Of a stretch of DNA of 64,000 bases, positions 36,501 to 48,000 are shown in pieces. Numbering within the stretch: the first letter of the stretch is position 1; every line of letters begins with the position of its first letter. Source of the DNA: Ciborinia camelliae (lineage: Eukaryota; Ascomycota; Leotiomycetes; Helotiales; Sclerotiniaceae); contig JANPYM010000009.1 in the NCBI GenBank assembly GCA_025890175.1, positions 1,489,782 to 1,553,781 on the forward strand. The letters run 5' to 3'. Below the pieces are notes generated by a model. The model did not search any database. It saw nothing but the letters and a program-made list of their open reading frames with translations, and had not been told where the DNA came from. A program made the position numbers and the translations under genes.

Positions 36501-37373
36501 AAACCCTCGGTAAGGAATAATCATACGACTTGCATCCTTCCACCAACATATTTTGGCATACTCTCCGAAATCTAGATAGATCATTTGATAATCCTTGCTA
36601 TGTTAGAATCCTGGAAAGTTTAATATAAGATCCAGACTTTTATTGAGCGCTTGCAAAGTTCAAGTTGTACAGCTTGAATTAGATACTGGAACCTACCTAC
36701 CACCGAGTAGATAGTTGTAGCTTATGATTGTAACATAAGAACCTTACCTACTACCTACCTTAGTAGAAAGTGCATGCAAGAGAGAAAGTATTAGTGGGTT
36801 AATTATGGTTAATTATTGTTAATTGTGTCAACAATCCCCCCCAAAATCCAAAAATTAAAGCTATCAAGCTTGATTATTACAGTATTATAAAAGAGCATAT
36901 GAATAATGGCCCGGTTGAGAACGACAAACTTTATCGGAAGTTCCAAAAAAGCCTCGACATGGGCCCGCCGATTTGCAGTAAAAACTGATGGAGATCCCGT
37001 CCGAGCCCAGCATCCACTATATCGTTTCCAGCTTTTGGTATCCGCTTGGTCAAAATCTTGTCAAATGAGACAGACGCCTCATGTATCCTCATCTACGAAG
37101 GAAGTTTTGAGATGCAGTCACCGATCGAGAAATAAACGTGGGCTAGGCTCTACAAGAAGATTTCCCTCATCCATTATCGCAAGCCACCATCTTACCGTTC
37201 TTCAGTGTCTTCTAGATGCAACATTTGGGTATCAACGTAGAACTAAAGAAGCGGGAGAAGGAAAAGGGGAAGGAGAAGACTTTCGGAGGTTGAGGTGAGT
37301 TGAATGGTGGAGGGAATATTTTTTATTATTTTTTGACAATTACCCATATTATGAGGTAGGTAGGTAATAGGTA
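30586..37373. other. 6.8-kb region without a supported gene
   Basis: I found no domain, splice chain or RNA gene here. Minor open frames (31313-31549 and 36906-37298 plus; 33590-34024 and 34336-34725 minus) are isolated and lack family features. Codon-like bias was not evident by eye. Could contain long non-coding transcripts or decayed genes. Confidence 0.45.
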
Positions 37374-37755
37374 CAGCAGAACCTCTATATAAGGATCCTC
37401 TATATAAGGATAACCTCTCTATTAGGATTAAATTTTGGGTCCCGTTGAATTTTAGGTGTAGAAAATGCTAATATCCTTATATCCTCTTTATAAGGATTAT
37501 CCTTGAAATTCTTCGGTCCCAAAATTAAAATCTAGTTTATTTATAAGGATTTTTTTTTAAGTATAAAATATTTATAAAAGTTATACTGAATTTATGAAAA
37601 TTATATTGAATTTATGCCCGATCGGAATTGGTCGGTATATATTTGGGCCAAAATGCTACCCCACCGGGATTAGCCGGAACCTCTATAAAAGGATACCTCT
37701 TTAGTATCCTAAATTTTGGCACTAAAAAAAACATCCTTATATAGAGGTTCTGCTG
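37374..37755. mobile_element. pogo/Fot1-type MITE with 23-bp inverted repeats
   Basis: The 382-bp element starts CAGCAGAACCTCTATATAAG and ends with the exact reverse complement; the perfect inverted repeat is 23 bp. It is flanked by TA on both sides (37372-37373 and 37756-37757), the target duplication of the Tc1/mariner/pogo superfamily. It has no open frame for a transposase and is AT-rich. The motif CCTCTATATAAGGAT is repeated just inside the left end, and similar CCTCTATAAAAGGATACC sequence lies near 37679-37698. A non-autonomous element mobilised by a related transposase elsewhere is the likely explanation. Confidence 0.9.
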
Positions 37756-40700
37756 TATACTTTAGGTTCTCAAGCTATGTACTACTGTGCTGAGAGTGCC
37801 GGTGCGGTACTGTATTAATACATGATTAGTCTTTGGACAGATTTTAATCGTAATAATCTGCAATGCTGCACACCTCCTTTGCGTACCTAGGTAGTTTATA
37901 GTTTGTGTACTTTACATCTGTCAAACTGGTATCATGTGGTTAAGTTAGCGTTGGCACAATAAACTAGTCATCCTTTTTTGGATCTGAGACGATGGGGGGA
38001 GAATTTAGATCTTTTATCTACAGTGTACAAGGGTATTAATCGGCGATCCAGTGGTCTTGTCATCCACGAACGATGCTTGTGCGCTGCTGTAAGCTTTTAG
38101 AACATCGAATGAAAAAGGGTGAAGAGATATACAACACTGCAAATCTGCAAGTCTGCAACGATGTGCATCATCAGGGGGTCGTTGTGCATCATGAAGCTCA
38201 ATGAGGAAGTTTTCTCCGTTGTCTTCTTTATCAGGACAAGAGAGAGAGACGGGAGAGAGGGAGAGAGAGAGAGAAAAGAAATGAACAAAAGCGTACAAAA
38301 CATGCAAATCTTATAATACTCAAAATTCAAATTGAAAATGTCTTACATCCTAGCAATTATGTCGTCAAAAAACCGTTGCGTTTCCTAGCAAGGCTTATCC
38401 ATGAATCTCGCGTGGCGGCGATGAACCTCGATGTCGGCATCAGATGCAAAATTACAAAATTATGTCTTTCCAAAAATCCTGCTAAGATTGTTCGAATCTT
38501 GGATTATTCCGATGGGATCAGCTCGTGTTCGGGGAATATGCCGCCAGGAATAATAATCGACACCCATCTTTGATAACCCCTGGTGATAGTAATCCTTATA
38601 TGATTTCGATCTTCAGTTGTAGTGGTGGGTAGATAGATGATACACGCACGATTATTTCTTTTTAGTGGTTTCTCTTATGTATCCTATATATATATATTCA
38701 TAAAATGCACGACGGTTTCAGATTTCAGATTTCAGGTCTCAGATCTCAGATAATATCTAGGAATTTGTTGAAAGAACTTCATAATTCTTTCATATGGCTT
38801 AATAATAATATAAATGCAATGGTGTTTATGGCCATGCCACTGGGATTCGTTTGCGAATTGATCCTACAAAGATGCGCCTTATTACACACACTCACTAAAG
38901 ACATACGTGCGCTTCGACTTCTGCGAGTGCGAGCGTAGACGTTCAACGTTGAGATCCTAAAGCTATATCATAATGTGATTGGCCGGGAGAGAAGGCTATA
39001 ATTGGATGGGGCGGATCTTGGGCGTAGGATCCCGAGACATGCAGCTGTCAAAGTATTTACTGGAACAAGATTCGGACTAATCGTACGAGGGTTATCCTAA
39101 AATGAAGCCCGACGACACTAGAATGCAAATTGTTTTAGGAAGAGAACCTTCAACAACCATCGGTCCTCGACTCTCAAGAAACCTGTGTGAGATCTGAGCT
39201 TTGTGATATTCAACGTTTTTTGCAAGTGTGGAGACTTCGGAGGTTCATTGCGGTTTCTTTGCGGAGACAATTACATTTTTGGAACTTTGGGATCAACAAG
39301 CTGAATAAAAATCCTTGTGGATCATCTTTGGCAAGGGAGATTTTTGGTGCTGTACAGAGTATGAGACTAAACTTGCAGTATCTCCGTCGGTAAAGTACCT
39401 CGATACGACGAATTGAGATTGTTGGCCTGTTAGACAACGTCACAATGATAATCGACCATAAAATTCAGGGGTGGAAATATGCCGATATCTGAATTAGGAA
39501 GATCTTCAATGCAATTTCTGCATCATCAAGGGTTTGATTGCCGACAATGGAAAAAAACTGTGGGTGTTGAGTCCCAGAATGGTAGATGTGTATGTAATAA
39601 GAACAATTCTGCTTGGTGCATCAGTGCATGAGTTTCTGACTGCCGTGATAGGTTTCATTGAGGCAATCAATATTAATATTTTCGAGAAGAGTAAGTAGTA
39701 TATGCGAGTATGCCACCCCAGAATCTGCAGCTTATTTGTGAATATAACATACTGGCACGCCAGACTTGGTGGGGATTCTGGGCTATAGTTTCATCCCTTT
39801 TCTATCAACCGATATTTATCTCTCAACACCTTCGCGAGACCATTGTCATTAAAGTTTATTGGCGGCTACAAAAGCAGAAATGAAAGTCAATAATATTATA
39901 AAGGGGAGTGATCTGCCGTGTAGCCTTGTAGAAATTGACCCTTATTTTGTAATGAACAGACTAGCCCATTCTGACTTAAAGAGGTCGAGCCACTATGTGC
40001 ACCCTCGACTAGAAAATCTCTTTTCAAAAATCAAACAATAATGCGAGAACAAATGTTTGATTTTGGTCATTTGTGAAAAGGGAGATGTTCAATGTTCCAG
40101 GTTTCGTCACAATAGAAGGTAATATGGGCAAGATTGAACGAAGTTGGTAAAAGCCCTGGCGTGTTCGTGTTCCATGCAATGGTGAGGGCGGCAAGTTGCG
40201 GCAAGATATGGCGAATAACCCGAATCTATAACGAAGATGAAGTTCGTAACACAATAGTAGGCAGAAGAGGAATAAGTGGTACATTGTACAATATGCAAAC
40301 TGGGGATAAAATAACAAGCAGGCTAGGTGATTTGCCCGTCAGCACTTGGTACGAATGCAAGCGTCACCCAGTAGATAAGAGGTGAAGGCGATCCTGGAGG
40401 TTCAACTGAACACAATACAATACGTATGAGAGTGGATAGAAGCAGGAAAAGCTACTGTAGGTCAATCCAGGTATGTAACACGATCTCTTGAATGTGGCCG
40501 CGTATCTGGATACTGCACGTGGTGCAGAAGGAGATGTAGGGATTATTTTAAGCTTTGATAGGCAGCGATATATGAATACTACTGCTTGTTGTACGATGCA
40601 CTACTAGATGTAGGTAATAGGTATGATGTATGATGTATGATGTATCATGCTTACGTGACTTGTTCAATTTGTCTTGCATCTGCCTGTAATTGATCTTCCA

Positions 40701-42200
40701 TCTCTCCAACTCTTCGAGAGATGGCCATGAAGGACTGCCAAGTAATAATAATTGTAAGACCGAAAATGGGTGCATCATCACCCAGGGTCCCGATCTAGGG
40801 TGCATTAGTCCGGGATTTCCTGCTGAACCCATGAATAAACGATTATCCGTACTGTGAGTCTGTGATAAATTGCAGAGCTCGTAACGAGTTGCAGATTGGT
40901 TACTATCGGAAAACTTTAAAATGGCGACGGGATTATGGCAAGAACATTCATCAATGGGATGTAAAATACTAGGTAGGTAAGAATTTGAAGAGATGGGTAT
41001 TTGTAATGATATGGCTGGCGATCGGCCCCTTGAATGTGACTCAAAAATACAGATCTTAATGATGATCTCGGCGATGTGCGATGTGATACAAGGAGAGAAT
41101 TCTCTGGAAATTTTGATCTTGTTCCTAACGGCTTGTGCTATAGAGGTATTACAAGTAGGTTAACTGGGCTGGTTAGGTAGACATGCTTGAACTTACAACA
41201 ATAAGTATTAGGTAGATACCGCTATGGATTTTCCCCAATGTTTTCATCCTTATAATTCTAATAAGTAACCAGTACTGCGTTTAAAATATCATTTAACAGA
41301 ATATAAAATCTAGATTGTCTTGTTACGCGAGTAAAATTTACAATGAAGGGGTTAAATGTTTTTTTCTTAGATATCTATCTATCTAGATATCTATTTATAT
41401 AGCTAGATACTTTAGAATAAATAGATTTAAAAATACTTTCTATAAATAATTAGTAATAATACGCATCGTATCTTCTACTACCTATATTAATAATACATAT
41501 ATCTATCTGTCTATACTATCTAATCAATCAGCTTAGAAGATCTATAACCTTAAATTTTATCCTGCTAAAAGTTATATCTATAAATCTGTAAGTCCTTTTA
41601 TCAATATATCAAATTCCCTACTAATATTACATTTCATTTCATCACCACCCCACGACCCACAAATGAACCCCTCCCATTCATCTTCTTTCTCTTCCAGACC
41701 TCCTCCACTCATCGACCCATGGTAAACGTATGCAAGGATATGCAGTCTGCCACATCCACGCATCTTATTTATAATCCCTGCTGGTCCATCGTAAACTCGC
41801 AAATCTCAAGATTAGCTTGCCCCTCGTCTAGTCAAAAGCTATTCAGATTTTAGATCCCATGTAGTTCGCCTACTTTAGACAGCGATTGAACTAAGATGTT
41901 GGTTTATTTGTATCTAGATACTATATTGTCTTGCAGTAGTGTAAGATACAGATATTGAAACCAAACCATGAAAATACGAATTATCATTTTCAAGCATCCC
42001 ACAGTTGAACCTAAAAAAGAAATCAAACCTAAGTAAAAGTACCGGAAACTAAACAGATCTTTCCCTTGCTCTAGCTCTATAGGGCTAATAGCCACAAGCT
42101 AGACTACGACTAGCTTGACAAGCGACGGCTCGAAACGGCTCGAATCCGCTCGACAAAGTGAAGTTAGGTAGTCGTAGTACAGCACGATGCCGCTTCCTCC
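37756..42200. other. 4.4-kb region without a supported gene
   Basis: A GA-rich microsatellite lies at 38237-38280 and ATCT/TAGATA-type repeats lie at 41370-41420. A very AT-rich block covers about 41280-41590. Open frames are short and featureless. It forms the distal upstream region of the GATA-factor gene. Confidence 0.45.
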
Positions 42201-43536
42201 CATCCATCCCGCTCAACTACTTACATCCTGGTTACAAATACAACTACAACTAACTGCCTACTCTTCACAGAAAATATTCTTACTCGGCAGTCCAACGAAA
42301 CTCAACTTATAGTATCGTACCTTTGCACTTCTATCTTACTTCTCTTGTACTTCGCTGGTTTTGCAATTTCTGTGCTTCTTATTTTATAATCCTATTATTA
42401 TCCTATCATTTGCCTTACCAAACTTCGAGAAGCTCACCTGCCCTGTTGTGTAGCTCGTCCTCCTTCCACACTTCCACAAACCTTTACACCGAGCGATACC
42501 CTAATCAAGCAAGAAAAAAGAGCAACTAGCATTCACGGCCTACTGCTCCCTTCCTTCCTTTGCTCCTTCCGTTCCTTTAACATCATCGAATCGTTCCCAA
42601 GTTCGATTGATCTTTACTCACGAAACATACATACCATATCCTGTACATTATTTACTTTCTTCAACACAAAATACTAAGTCAATTGGTCAATTCTTTGTCT
42701 GTGATCTACGGATCTCGAGCTCTTGTCTGGATTTCTCATCTACATACGCTACAAAAAAGTTCTGGTTCAGATCGAAAAAGTCTCACTAGATTTAGACAGG
42801 CTTTTCCCCCTCCAATTCCCCCTCTGTGTGATCCAGCCTCATTCTGATCGAACAAGTTTATCGGGATAGCCGCGCTCAATTCGAATTCCTGAAACGAACC
42901 TGCTGGACATTCTCACCATTTGCACCTCTCAGAATCACATACACAAAAGGCCTGTGGTTGGCAAATAGTCCCACTTAGGTAACCCATCGATTGCCTCACT
43001 TTGAGAACTTTGATAGGAGAGTCGACAGCAATCGATCAAGTGTATATACGTAAGCACGAACCATAAACCACAAAGTTCAACTTCTTTGACAATTCGATCC
43101 TCGGTCATCAGTATTAGCTAGAGCAATCTGGAAGGCTCGGTTTTCCTTTCAACCGCAAACCAATCAACCGTTCTACCTCTGGATCCTCATAATCAATTGC
43201 ATTCCGGCCAGTGCTTCAGAAACACCAAAAGAAATCGTACAGAAAGTGCTCGAGCTGAGGGAGATTCGCAGATGCTCAGGTGAACAAGGTGTTACAGTAG
43301 CACAAACGTCGGAACCGGAAGAGCACGATATCATTACACGCATGTTTCCGAGCATCTTATCTGTTCAGATTCGAGTGAAATACTTCCAGATCTTGCAATG
43401 GAGGGCGCGGAAAGTGGCAGTAGGTCGAGGTCAGTTTTTCTTGGTTCATTAAGAGGACTGAATTCTTCTCAATCTAATGCTAGTTCAACACAACCCAAGC
43501 TTACATTCGTATATCATTAGTGGCATCCTCTCCATC
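42201..43536 (+). promoter_or_regulatory. Probable promoter and long leader of the GATA-factor gene
   Basis: Pyrimidine-rich segments (42300-42620 and 42780-42960) are typical of filamentous-fungal promoters and transcription starts. At 43398-43520 a 40-codon upstream open frame (MEGAESGSRSRSVF start) ends 16 bp before the ATG at 43537. An alternative in-frame ATG for the main protein lies at 43477. Leader introns are possible: the CATTAG ending at 43520 would be an acceptable acceptor. Exact transcription start cannot be read from the sequence. Confidence 0.45.
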
Positions 43537-45048
43537 ATGAATCGTGAACATATCGAGCGCATTAATACGGACACAAGATATATACATTCAAATCCAATGG
43601 CGGCACCGACGACTGCCAGTCCTGCGTCCGCTCACTACTCAAATGGTGCACCATACTCCGCAGGGTGGCCAGGTTCCTCGCACACCGGCCTTATCTCTCC
43701 ACCAGAGTCGCGGAGGACGTCGAACGACAAAGCCCCCCCGCTTCCATTGCAGAACAATACCGCCCATCGACAATCTTTACCATCGATTCAGGAAGCTCTG
43801 AGTAGCACTTCTACCAAGCCCGGTCCTTATGCTTCACCAGTATCTGCCTCTGCGCCGCCGTCGCATCCGCAGATCCCCTACACGCAATCGCAGGTCCTTC
43901 CGCCACCACGAACTTATGAGCAGGGAGGATCGTTTCAATCGTCTCAGTCACGGCAGCCTTCTCCCCCGGTACCTATTCAACCACCGCCTTTCTCGCGCCC
44001 TGATTTGGATGCAAGGAGTTTCGCCGAGCCAAAGAGACAGCCATTATTACATCCTTCGATCCCACAACCTCCGCCAGCCAACTCCTACGCAGCGCCCAGA
44101 TATGAGGCCCCTAGATATGAACAGGGACCGAGAGGTACAGAAAGGTTCATCGAAAGATCGATGAATGAATACGGACAGCCATCTCCGTTGCATAATCAAC
44201 ACCCTTATGGAAACGCTCCAGCCCAACCAATTCACCCTTCTCATCCTCCACCGCATGCACCGCATGGGCAAGGTTATCCTCAACCACATCATCCACCGCG
44301 AGATGATAGAGATCTAAGTGGCGCTGGGTACAAGAATTACAAAACTCAGAATGAGCCTTTCAATCAGGGTTTAAAGCGACAACTTGAGGTGTGGGACGTT
44401 GATAATAATTTAGCCCAAGTTGGTTCCCCATTATCTTATACTCTAGTAATATTCACTAATTTATGGAAGATAAATGTCGCCGCCACAGAAGTACAGCTTT
44501 GGTCGCGTCACTTCAATGCAATAAGCCAAGAACAACCACGCTCTCACATTGCAATCCCAGAAAGATCGCCCGATCGCAGGGCCATTGAAGATATGTTAAC
44601 TCACGGTAACCGAATTGTATCTTGTCTTCACCGCATGTTAGATACTGCCGTACAGCAGCAGCAGCATGCGGCGGACGAGCAATCTCGAGGTGCAAGATTA
44701 GTGCCGGATTATGATGATGAGAGCATTTATGGCGATGATAGGCACCATCAAAATTTTGGTGGGCCGGATAACAAAAAGCGTCGAGGGGTACGTATCTCTT
44801 CAATTCGTGCCGTACGGAATTTTCTAACGATTGAACAGCGCGCTGCTCCACCAGGTAGATGTCACAGTTGTAACAGAGCAGAGACTCCCGAATGGAGAAG
44901 GGGACCAGATGGAGCCCGTACACTTTGCAACGCATGTGGGTTACATTATGCAAAACTTACCCGCAAAAACACGATGAAGCAGTCACAAGGCTCAGCCGGA
45001 TCTTCACTTCGACCCAAATCTTCGGAGGATCATTCACCACGATCATAA
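43537..45048 (+). CDS. nsdD: GATA zinc-finger transcription factor, NsdD/SUB-1/LTF1 family
   Basis: Exons 43537-44418, 44470-44787 and 44839-45048 give 469 aa. An ATG at 43477 would add 20 residues; I prefer 43537 because MNREHIERINTDTRY starts a family-like N-terminus. The protein is Pro/Ser/Gln-rich to about 260, then has the helical segment LEVWDVDNNLAQ and VQLWSRHFN. The C-terminal GATA finger reads CHSCNRAETPEWRR then LCNACGLHYAKL, with an 18-residue loop as in NsdD. NsdD homologues control sexual versus asexual development; in Botrytis the homologue LTF1 is light-responsive and affects virulence and secondary metabolism. Both introns are 51 bp and free of stops, so unspliced RNA would still encode an open protein. 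Orthology was judged from the finger and the helical segment only. Confidence 0.9.
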   Translation: MNREHIERINTDTRYIHSNPMAAPTTASPASAHYSNGAPYSAGWPGSSHTGLISPPESRRTSNDKAPPLPLQNNTAHRQSLPSIQEALSSTSTKPGPYASPVSASAPPSHPQIPYTQSQVLPPPRTYEQGGSFQSSQSRQPSPPVPIQPPPFSRPDLDARSFAEPKRQPLLHPSIPQPPPANSYAAPRYEAPRYEQGPRGTERFIERSMNEYGQPSPLHNQHPYGNAPAQPIHPSHPPPHAPHGQGYPQPHHPPRDDRDLSGAGYKNYKTQNEPFNQGLKRQLEVWDVDNNLAQVGSPLSYTLVIFTNLWKINVAATEVQLWSRHFNAISQEQPRSHIAIPERSPDRRAIEDMLTHGNRIVSCLHRMLDTAVQQQQHAADEQSRGARLVPDYDDESIYGDDRHHQNFGGPDNKKRRGVRISSIRAVRNFLTIEQRAAPPGRCHSCNRAETPEWRRGPDGARTLCNACGLHYAKLTRKNTMKQSQGSAGSSLRPKSSEDHSPRS

Positions 45049-48000
45049 CCTATTCAGTGGTGCCTACTAAACGAAAGGTATATTACCGAAGCACAAATCT
45101 AATGTATAAAGTATTTAGCGTTACAGAGCATGAAGATCTCTCGCGATCGTCATCATGGAGTTACGGAGACTTTTGATCGGAGGATCACGGGAATGGGAAA
45201 AGTCGCATAATTGCACGTCTTTTAGGGCGTAGAGAACACATATTGGTTTTTGTTCGAGGGTCACGCATGCCAGGGGCATATTTGCACATTGTACTCGCGT
45301 CTGAAGAAAGGGTTTTATCTTTCTGTTCTTTTTGGCAGCGGAAGCACATGGAAATTCGCTTCTAGGCGTTACGGTTTGATGGCTACGGCTATGGTTTCAA
45401 CAAAGAGTTTTGAGACTCTGGTTTGGCATCTGCATAAGATGGCGTTTTTTTATATTTCCAATTACCAGATGTGGAGTTTTGAGTAGCACCTAAATGTGCA
45501 AACAACTCTGATCGTGGATCTGGATTTGGGCTGGATATCTTTCTATACCATTTTTATACCATTTTTTATACCTACTGCTTATCTTTCTTATAATATAAGG
45601 TTTCGAGCACTCGGGTTTCTGGAAGACGCGCATAGTTGATTACTGGATTTATTCAAGGAGCTTCATTGTTTCCGGGAACTCTTTTACCATATACGATCTA
45701 CCTAAGTACATTCATTGAGGTTGAGCTGGGCTTATCACGGGAGGTGGGAACAAATTTAAGGAAAGGGACTCGGACACATTGTTGTGCTGGATTGTGAGAT
45801 TCAGCAGCAGGGGAGGCTACAAGAGGCAACAGGCACTCATTCAGCGGAAGTTGTTCGGAGGCACAACGTAGAAGTGGATGTATAGAAGGGGACGGAAGGG
45901 GCGGATGATCTTGCATCTGAATCTGATCTGATCTAACACTGATCTAAGCTATTACTTGTTTGTCAGATGGATGCACCACAGATCGTAAATGATCTTGGCG
46001 ACGTACAAATAAATATCTTATAATCGAGTTACAGGGGGATAAGCTAGGATAGATCAGGAGATAGCATTGGATAGGACCAGACAAGACAGCAATGAAAGGA
46101 ATAAAGATAATTATCTACAATTTTCTGCTACATCATCCATTTGTGTGTGTGTGTGCTGTGTGCTGTGCTGTGCTGTGCTGTGTTGTGTTGTGCCGTGTTA
46201 TGTGATGATTTTATTCGGTTTTGTTTGAATTTCTGTGTATGGTTGGGTAAGATGGTATTTTTTGGTGGTGATTATACTCATTGTCTTCGATCGTCAGCAT
46301 AAGTGAGACGGAGCCACAGATCGATCCTTTTGAGGCGTTTGGGGTGTGCGTATCGTGAATGTAGAAGTGGAGTAAAATTCGGAGGACAGGACCAAAGTGG
46401 CGGGTCCTGGCTCCTTGGTCTGGCATACATGAATTTGGCCGAGTGGCATTCATGTGTGAGTTCCCTTGCTACGAGGGAATGAGATTAAGATGCTTGTGAT
46501 GGCTTGGGAAGTAGTGATCACGTGGGAGAGGGGGGGATCGAGGGGATCGAGGGTTTGGGGGGTAAGTAATGCCGGAGGTGGTACAAACTTATTAGGCCTC
46601 TACGGAGAAAGTCACTTCTAAGTGGTAGGTATCGTAAATGGTTGTTACCTGCGTCCTTTATGATGGGTGGCTTCTGCATTTTTTCCAAGGAATGACCAAG
46701 GTCCGGTACATGTTGAGTTCATATTAGCCATGGATATCATATCACTGTACGTTGGAATGTATGGTCAAGGGATTAGAAGGGAGTTTTGAGTGTAGTGTAG
46801 TGGTACCTAAGTACTTGCATGCTTTGTAAGATGCGTTACATTGCTTGGCTGTGAGGGAGATGCTACTTATGTGTGAGTGGGCATCTAAAATTCAATGATT
46901 CATAAGCACGATTTACAGAGGTCATCAACATAAGGCACATATACTGAATATCATCATGGTGCAAATTCTTGATTGTCAGATGCTGTGTATATACAGATGA
47001 ATACGTATCAATGGGAATATAGATCTAGTTTGATGTCCCCAACCAACTTGAACATTCAAACCTGCTCGGCCACTGAAGAGTAGAACATGACGACTTAAAT
47101 CGATCTTTATGCTGAGGGTAATGAGTCTGTCCTCCTTGTGTCACATTTTCAGATTAAAAACGAAAAGGGTTCATAAGCATAACACGGATGTTAGTACAGC
47201 GCATTTAGTGAGGAGGATTTCATCATGATGGCAATAAATTCTTGATGTGCACATAGGTTAGTACAGATATGCATACAGCTTCGTATGTGCGTGTGACTTT
47301 AGGTTTCGAGAATGCCGGTATATTCATTGGTAAATATGCGCGTTTCCGGATTATGGACTACAGAAACGGAGAGACGAGAAGGGGTGATGTATGTAATGGG
47401 ATCGATCGGATCGGAGGAGGAAGATTCTGTGTGAGGGATGTGTTGTGATTTTTATGTTGTGAGATGATCTAGTGAGGTTAGGGGAGATAGGGGAGGGGTA
47501 GATTATGGTGGATGCTAATGGAAAGATATGTTGTGGAGGGCCGGACTGGCTTGTGACAAAGGGATACCATGTAATGAAGGGAGATGGGGTTGGTGTTCAT
47601 AATTTATTCGTCTGGACTAGCCAGAAAATGACAGAGCTAGTGGATAAAGAGGTGGTCTAAGAAAAGATGTACAGCAAAGAGTGTTTCTCCAAGTATTTAA
47701 CGCTCTAGCCCTCAATCAAAATACGTAAGAAACTGTCCTTCGCGCCCTCCCAATTTCATAGTGATAAAATCTAAACAAAAAGAGTTTAGGATTTCGGATG
47801 TGAAGTTACACAACATACACAGTAGCTGGGCATATCCAAGCCAAGCGCAGCGAAGCTATGTAAAGCACACTAGAGATTACACACACTAGCGTACTTAATC
47901 TGCACTCGTGCATATGCTTTGTAACCTCAGGAAATTAAACGTGATTCTGTAGGTTCCCTAAATGTAGATGTTGATGAACACGAGGTTTGTTGTATGTGTA

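Noticed and set aside
36906..37298. 130-codon ATG frame, plus strand
   Set aside because: Basic, Ser/Arg-rich, featureless translation; no support.
43246..43452. 68-codon frame upstream of the GATA-factor gene
   Set aside because: Lies in the probable leader; begins without ATG and has no family match.
44513..44953. Minus-strand 146-codon frame inside the GATA-factor gene
   Set aside because: Shadow of the real plus-strand gene, including its zinc finger.
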